A program made the position numbers and the translations under genes. Positions 60,448-64,000 of a DNA stretch of 64,000 bases are shown piece after piece. The notes beneath the pieces were generated by a model. That model did not search any database. It was not told where the DNA came from and worked only from the letters and a program-made list of their open reading frames with translations. The stretch is taken from positions 1 through 64,000 of the forward strand of contig JAKZZE010000006.1 in the NCBI GenBank assembly GCA_024220505.1. Reading direction: 5' to 3'. Each line of letters starts with the position of its first letter. The first letter of the stretch is position 1. Source of the stretch: Rhizopus arrhizus. Lineage: Eukaryota > Mucoromycota > Mucoromycetes > Mucorales > Rhizopodaceae.

Positions 60448-62793
60448 GATGCCCCCAGTGGACATAAGTTCGTCCTCGAACTCTTCATATTCTTGATCGA
60501 TTATAGCCCATGTATCTCCATTCCTAGCAGCTCTCAATAAGGATGGATAGAGAAAGTCATTGGGTATTTCAGCTTTTAAGTTGGCATGCTTTGAAGATAA
60601 ATAAGCCTCCACACTACCTGGAGTAGGTCTTGGCTGCGTAAACTTCAAGTGGCTCCAATAGTTAACATCTTCAGCAAAACGCAAGGTAAGCTGTTGTTTC
60701 ATAAGCGTCATCTGTTTCTGATGCTGTACAATTTCTTGATATTTGTAAAAAGTTCTAGCCATTTGTTTTCTTGCTAATTCTATGCCTGTGGTTCTGATTG
60801 CCCATTCCCAGTCTTCAAATAAAGAGGGAGTCAAATATTCATCTTGTGCGTCAGAATAGGTGGCTTGGGGTTCTGGTATTTTGTCTGATGGTGGTAGTAT
60901 AGCTGGTACCATTACCGGCGTGTTGTCAGTAGGGCTTGGTATATCCAAGATAGAGATTATTTCTGCTTTGTCTTTTATTTCTTTGGCAATCAGTACTGCA
61001 CCTTCTTCTCTTGGTAAAAATTGACCTCGCTCACCATATCCAATGGATCCTGGTCCACCGAACTCCTCCTCGCATTCCAGCAACCAGTTTCCAACGGCCT
61101 TTTCCAAAGCTTCGTATCCTTCAAGCTGGCAAAATTTGACAAAGTAGGTATTTACCATCGTATTTACGTAATCTTGAATTGTTTCAAAGTCTTGTCGGTT
61201 GGGCACATATGGTCGCATCCAGGTTTCCTTCATTCCTTGGGTTATATAACCGGGGCCACTAACTTGATTGTTCATTTGAGTAATTTGAGCACTTTGCATA
61301 TTGTTTTGAGTTTTCGTTTTAATTCGAATGGTTTTTCTTTGGTTGTAATATTGTCCCGTATATATACTATTTTCAAACTGTGTACGCGTTCTTCTTTTGG
61401 TAGGATATCTGATGAATGTTGTTAAACCTTGTGCTTGTGAAGAATCTAAAAGGAAAAGCTCTCTAGTTTCATCATCCAGAGTTCCTGAACCAATCCTATG
61501 ATGTTCAGTTTTCCATAAGGTGTTGGGTATCGAATAAGGTTTCAAACGGTTTCCGTGTACCCTCCTGATCTTTGTATCTGATACATCAATGCTCTTGATA
61601 TGATAAGTTCCTTTTCCTAACAGGTGATGTATGATAAATGGTCCTTGCCATCTGTCTTGTAGTTTTCCTGACCAAGAAGTAGTCAAAAAATCCTTGTAGA
61701 CTAATACTGTGTCTCCAAGATTGAATGATGGCTTCAGTTCTTTGCGTTGATCAAGTATTTTCTTTTCTATTGCCTTCTTTTGTGCTGCTTGTGTTGTTTT
61801 TATTGCTTTTGTGGCTTGCTCTCTAATTCTGCTAAGGTTGTGTAACTGATGTGCCGTTCGGTGAAATAAAGTTGCGTCAAACTGAGGCGATTTCCTGTTA
61901 TAGATCTGGTGTTCCATGTCGAATGGGGTTTTAGGTTCATAGCCATACATCAAACTAAAGGGGCTGTGTTTGGTAGTTGCTTGTTTCATTGATCTATAAG
62001 CGAATAATGCAGCTGGTAGATACTGGTCCCAATCTTTCTTCTCGTCGTCTGATCTGCGTTGTAAGATTTGTCCTAACGTTCGATTAAATCTTTCGATAAG
62101 ACCATTGCTTTGAGGGTTGTAGGGAGTTGTCGTTTTGTGTATAATAGAATAATTTTTGCAAACTTGGCGTATTAAATCGCTCAAAAAGGGCTTTCCATTA
62201 TCGGTAACAATTATCGTAGGGCAACCGTGTCGACATATGATTTCCTCGTATAGAAACAATGCTATCTCAGATGATGTTTGGAATCGCATTGGCCTAGCTT
62301 CCACATACTTAGTCAAGTAATCTATCCCAGCAATTATATAGCGGTATCCTGCTCTGGAAGTTTGTACATGCTTAACATCCAATGCTATTCTGTCAAAAGG
62401 TTTGGTTGATACTGGCACAGGATAGAGTTCTTCGTTTAATGATTTGGGTCCGTGTACTTGACATCTTGGACAATTTTTAACATATTGTTGAATTGTGTGG
62501 GCCATCTTATCCCAGTAATATCTGGTGGCTATCTTGTGTAAGGTATTGTTATAAGCAAGATGACCTCCCAAGGGGTGTTGATGATAGGTATGAATGATAT
62601 TTTCTGCCTCTTCAGTGTTTAAAACTTTACGGATGATACCGTTTGATGTGTTGTATCGATATAGAGTATCTTTATATATTGTATAGTTGATTGACTCTCT
62701 TTCAAGATGTTTTATCATTTTTGTTGGAATATTGTCAGGAGTCTTCAGTGTGAGCAAATATTGTTTCATCATTTGTATTTTTTCTTCTTCCAT
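60379..62793 (-). CDS. Gypsy integrase with GPY/F module and long C-terminal extension
   Basis: It inserts the element cDNA into the genome. 804 residues from ATG 62,793. Zinc-binding HHCC: HQHPLGGHL and NCPRCQVHG (about 73-115). Catalytic core: Asp in ALDVKH, Asp in VTDNGKPFL and Glu in GLIERFNRTLGQ. The GPY/F module is about residues 375-425 (DRWQGPFIIHH, VHGNRLKPY). After it come about 350 residues with no domain I recognise, rich in acidic and aromatic residues (FEDWEWAIRTTGIE, YEEFEDEL). No chromodomain is seen. The last 23 codons lie inside the LTR (CDENR to DEESSDLN then stop). The ORF is open throughout. A 210-bp low-complexity stretch with stops (62,794-63,003) separates it from RNase H. 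Confidence 0.9.
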   Translation of the reverse strand: MEEEKIQMMKQYLLTLKTPDNIPTKMIKHLERESINYTIYKDTLYRYNTSNGIIRKVLNTEEAENIIHTYHQHPLGGHLAYNNTLHKIATRYYWDKMAHTIQQYVKNCPRCQVHGPKSLNEELYPVPVSTKPFDRIALDVKHVQTSRAGYRYIIAGIDYLTKYVEARPMRFQTSSEIALFLYEEIICRHGCPTIIVTDNGKPFLSDLIRQVCKNYSIIHKTTTPYNPQSNGLIERFNRTLGQILQRRSDDEKKDWDQYLPAALFAYRSMKQATTKHSPFSLMYGYEPKTPFDMEHQIYNRKSPQFDATLFHRTAHQLHNLSRIREQATKAIKTTQAAQKKAIEKKILDQRKELKPSFNLGDTVLVYKDFLTTSWSGKLQDRWQGPFIIHHLLGKGTYHIKSIDVSDTKIRRVHGNRLKPYSIPNTLWKTEHHRIGSGTLDDETRELFLLDSSQAQGLTTFIRYPTKRRTRTQFENSIYTGQYYNQRKTIRIKTKTQNNMQSAQITQMNNQVSGPGYITQGMKETWMRPYVPNRQDFETIQDYVNTMVNTYFVKFCQLEGYEALEKAVGNWLLECEEEFGGPGSIGYGERGQFLPREEGAVLIAKEIKDKAEIISILDIPSPTDNTPVMVPAILPPSDKIPEPQATYSDAQDEYLTPSLFEDWEWAIRTTGIELARKQMARTFYKYQEIVQHQKQMTLMKQQLTLRFAEDVNYWSHLKFTQPRPTPGSVEAYLSSKHANLKAEIPNDFLYPSLLRAARNGDTWAIIDQEYEEFEDELMSTGGICDENRNFFNQTVPLDEESSDLN

Positions 62794-63003
62794 TTTTGTG
62801 TAACTTTGTTATTATGCTTTGTGGTGATACGATTTTTGTATTGTTCTGTATTAAGGTTTTTGTTTGATTGGTGTGTGTGTGTGTGTGTGTTTTTTTTTTT
62901 TGATTTTTTTTTTTTTTTGTTTGTTTGTTTCAACTACCCCTCCCTTCCTCCATGTGATTTGATAAAATACATTGGTAGTGTGATTTTGTTGTGTTTTTGC
63001 GAA

Positions 63004-63992
63004 TTAATATCCTAATCTGGAAAGAAAGTCGGCACTCTCGTTAACTCTTCCAGGTCGATACTTGACTTCATATTCATATTCTGCTAGTATAGTTATCCAT
63101 CTTGCTATAATTCCAGTAGGGTTTGTTGTATTTAGAAGTCCTCTTAATGCTGAATGATCTGTTATTATAGTGAATCTTCTTCCAAGCAGATATGGTCTAA
63201 AAAGCTTTACAGCCCAGATTACGGCTAAACATTCAAGTTTTGAAACACCATAATTCACCTCACTTGATTTAAGGCTTCGACTGGCATATATGATTGGATG
63301 TTCATGTCCATCGTCGTCTAATTGTGTGAGAATACAGCCAAGTCCTTGTTTGGATGCGTCTGTTACAAGTACAAAGTCTCGATTGAAATCCGGTCTTGCT
63401 AATACTGGTGCTTCTGTCAAAAGTTTCTTAAGTTTTTCAAATGATTCGGTAGTTTTGTTGGTCCAGGGAACCTTTTTAGATGTCTTGGTTTGATCATGCA
63501 ATGGTCGTGCTATTGCGGCAAAGTTTTTGATAAACCTTCGGTAATATGAGGCTAATCCCAGAAATCCTCTGACTTGTGTGAGTGTTGTTGGTCTCTCGTA
63601 GTTTTTTATCTTCTCTATTTTTCCAGGATCAGGTGTGTATTCCTTCTTGAGTGACGAATGTATCCAAGAAACTTGAGATGATCTTTGAAAAAAAAGCACT
63701 TTTCTGGATTGAGCTTTAGATTTGCTATTTTGATACAATTGAAGACTTGTTCTAAATGCGTAAGATGTTCATGGTGATTATTGGAATATATGTTTAGATC
63801 ATCGATATAGGCTACTAAGCATTTGTTTATCAGTTTTCTAAAGCAGAGATCTATGAGACGTTGGAAGGCCGCAGGAGAGTTGACTAATCGCATTGGCAAA
63901 GTATTATAGTGATATACACCGTATTTTGTTGTAAAAGCAGTTAATTCTTTGCTACTTTCTTCTACAGGCACTTGGTGAAATTCTGCTCTCAT
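63004..63992 (-). pseudogene. Gypsy reverse transcriptase/RNase H, frameshifted
   Basis: The first frame (63,992 down to about 63,650) has the RT palm with AYIDDLNIYS (YIDD catalytic box) and KFLGYI. The coding then moves to another frame, where KIEKIKNYERPTTLTQVRGF and LGLASYYRRFIKNFAAIARP follow. RNase H blocks LVTDASKQGLGCILTQ, YGVSKLECLAVIW and ITDHSALRGLL come next, and the frame ends SADFLSRLGY-stop. The one-base slip near 63,650 would prevent a full polymerase. The N-terminal RT motifs are outside the window. Confidence 0.88.
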
Positions 63993-64000
63993 ATCTAAGG

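Larger units (their letters stand above)
59887..64000 (-). mobile_element. Ty3/gypsy retrotransposon, 3' part (runs off the window)
   Basis: Order on the minus strand: reverse transcriptase and RNase H (63,992-63,004), integrase (62,793-60,379), then the 3' LTR (60,447-59,887). RT before integrase is the Ty3/gypsy order. gag, protease and the 5' LTR are beyond position 64,000. It is inserted in the 5' part of an alginate-lyase-like gene. A G-rich stretch (ACTGGGGGCATC) just before the LTR is a candidate polypurine primer and is also coding. Confidence 0.92.

Noticed and set aside
62794..63003. Open readthrough joining RNase H to integrase
   Set aside because: Besides the stop at 63,004-63,006 there is a further in-frame TAA at 62,851-62,853, so a single-stop readthrough model fails.

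Overview
The window looks like AT-rich nuclear DNA of a filamentous early-diverging fungus, most likely Mucoromycota and probably Mucorales. Evidence: genes are dense in short introns (about 45-70 bp, mostly GTAAGT-like donors); there is a fungal Zn2Cys6 regulator; long A/T homopolymers are common; and Tc1/mariner, LINE and Ty3/gypsy elements are nested in each other. The species cannot be named from this sequence alone.

Layout. Positions 1-26,000 hold no intact host gene. They contain a broken mariner element, a decayed multi-exon gene of a family I associate with Mucorales, two diverged direct copies (about 3 kb each) of a unit with remnants of spliced membrane-protein exons, a long APE-type LINE split by a perfectly preserved mariner with 211-bp inverted repeats, a cluster of nested LTR fragments, a second decayed mariner with its own 252-bp insert, and the tail of another LINE. 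Positions 26,000-59,900 are a compact euchromatic block. Gene models built here from splice sites and protein similarity, all summing to whole codons, are: GFA1, TIM9, a gp78/Hrd1-like membrane RING E3, a diaphanous-type formin, a Reg1-like PP1 regulator, PRI2, a TBC RabGAP, uL23 (RPL25), a Cdc20/Cdh1 APC activator, a GPATCH4-like G-patch protein, a Zn2Cys6 transcription factor, eS26 (RPS26) and a full-length ABCC transporter. From 58,552 to 59,886 lies an alginate-lyase-family gene whose 5' end is cut off by a Ty3/gypsy retrotransposon that runs to the window end.

The host genes are unrelated housekeeping functions (hexosamine synthesis, mitochondrial import, ERAD, actin polymerisation, DNA priming, membrane traffic, translation, cell cycle, vacuolar export) and do not form a cluster. 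The most notable points are the mariner that can be subtracted cleanly to restore a LINE reading frame, a terminal-repeat architecture shared by two mariner families, the beheaded alginate lyase gene, an integrase with a roughly 350-residue C-terminal extension that ends inside the LTR, two GC-AG introns, and a non-canonical C-box in the APC activator.
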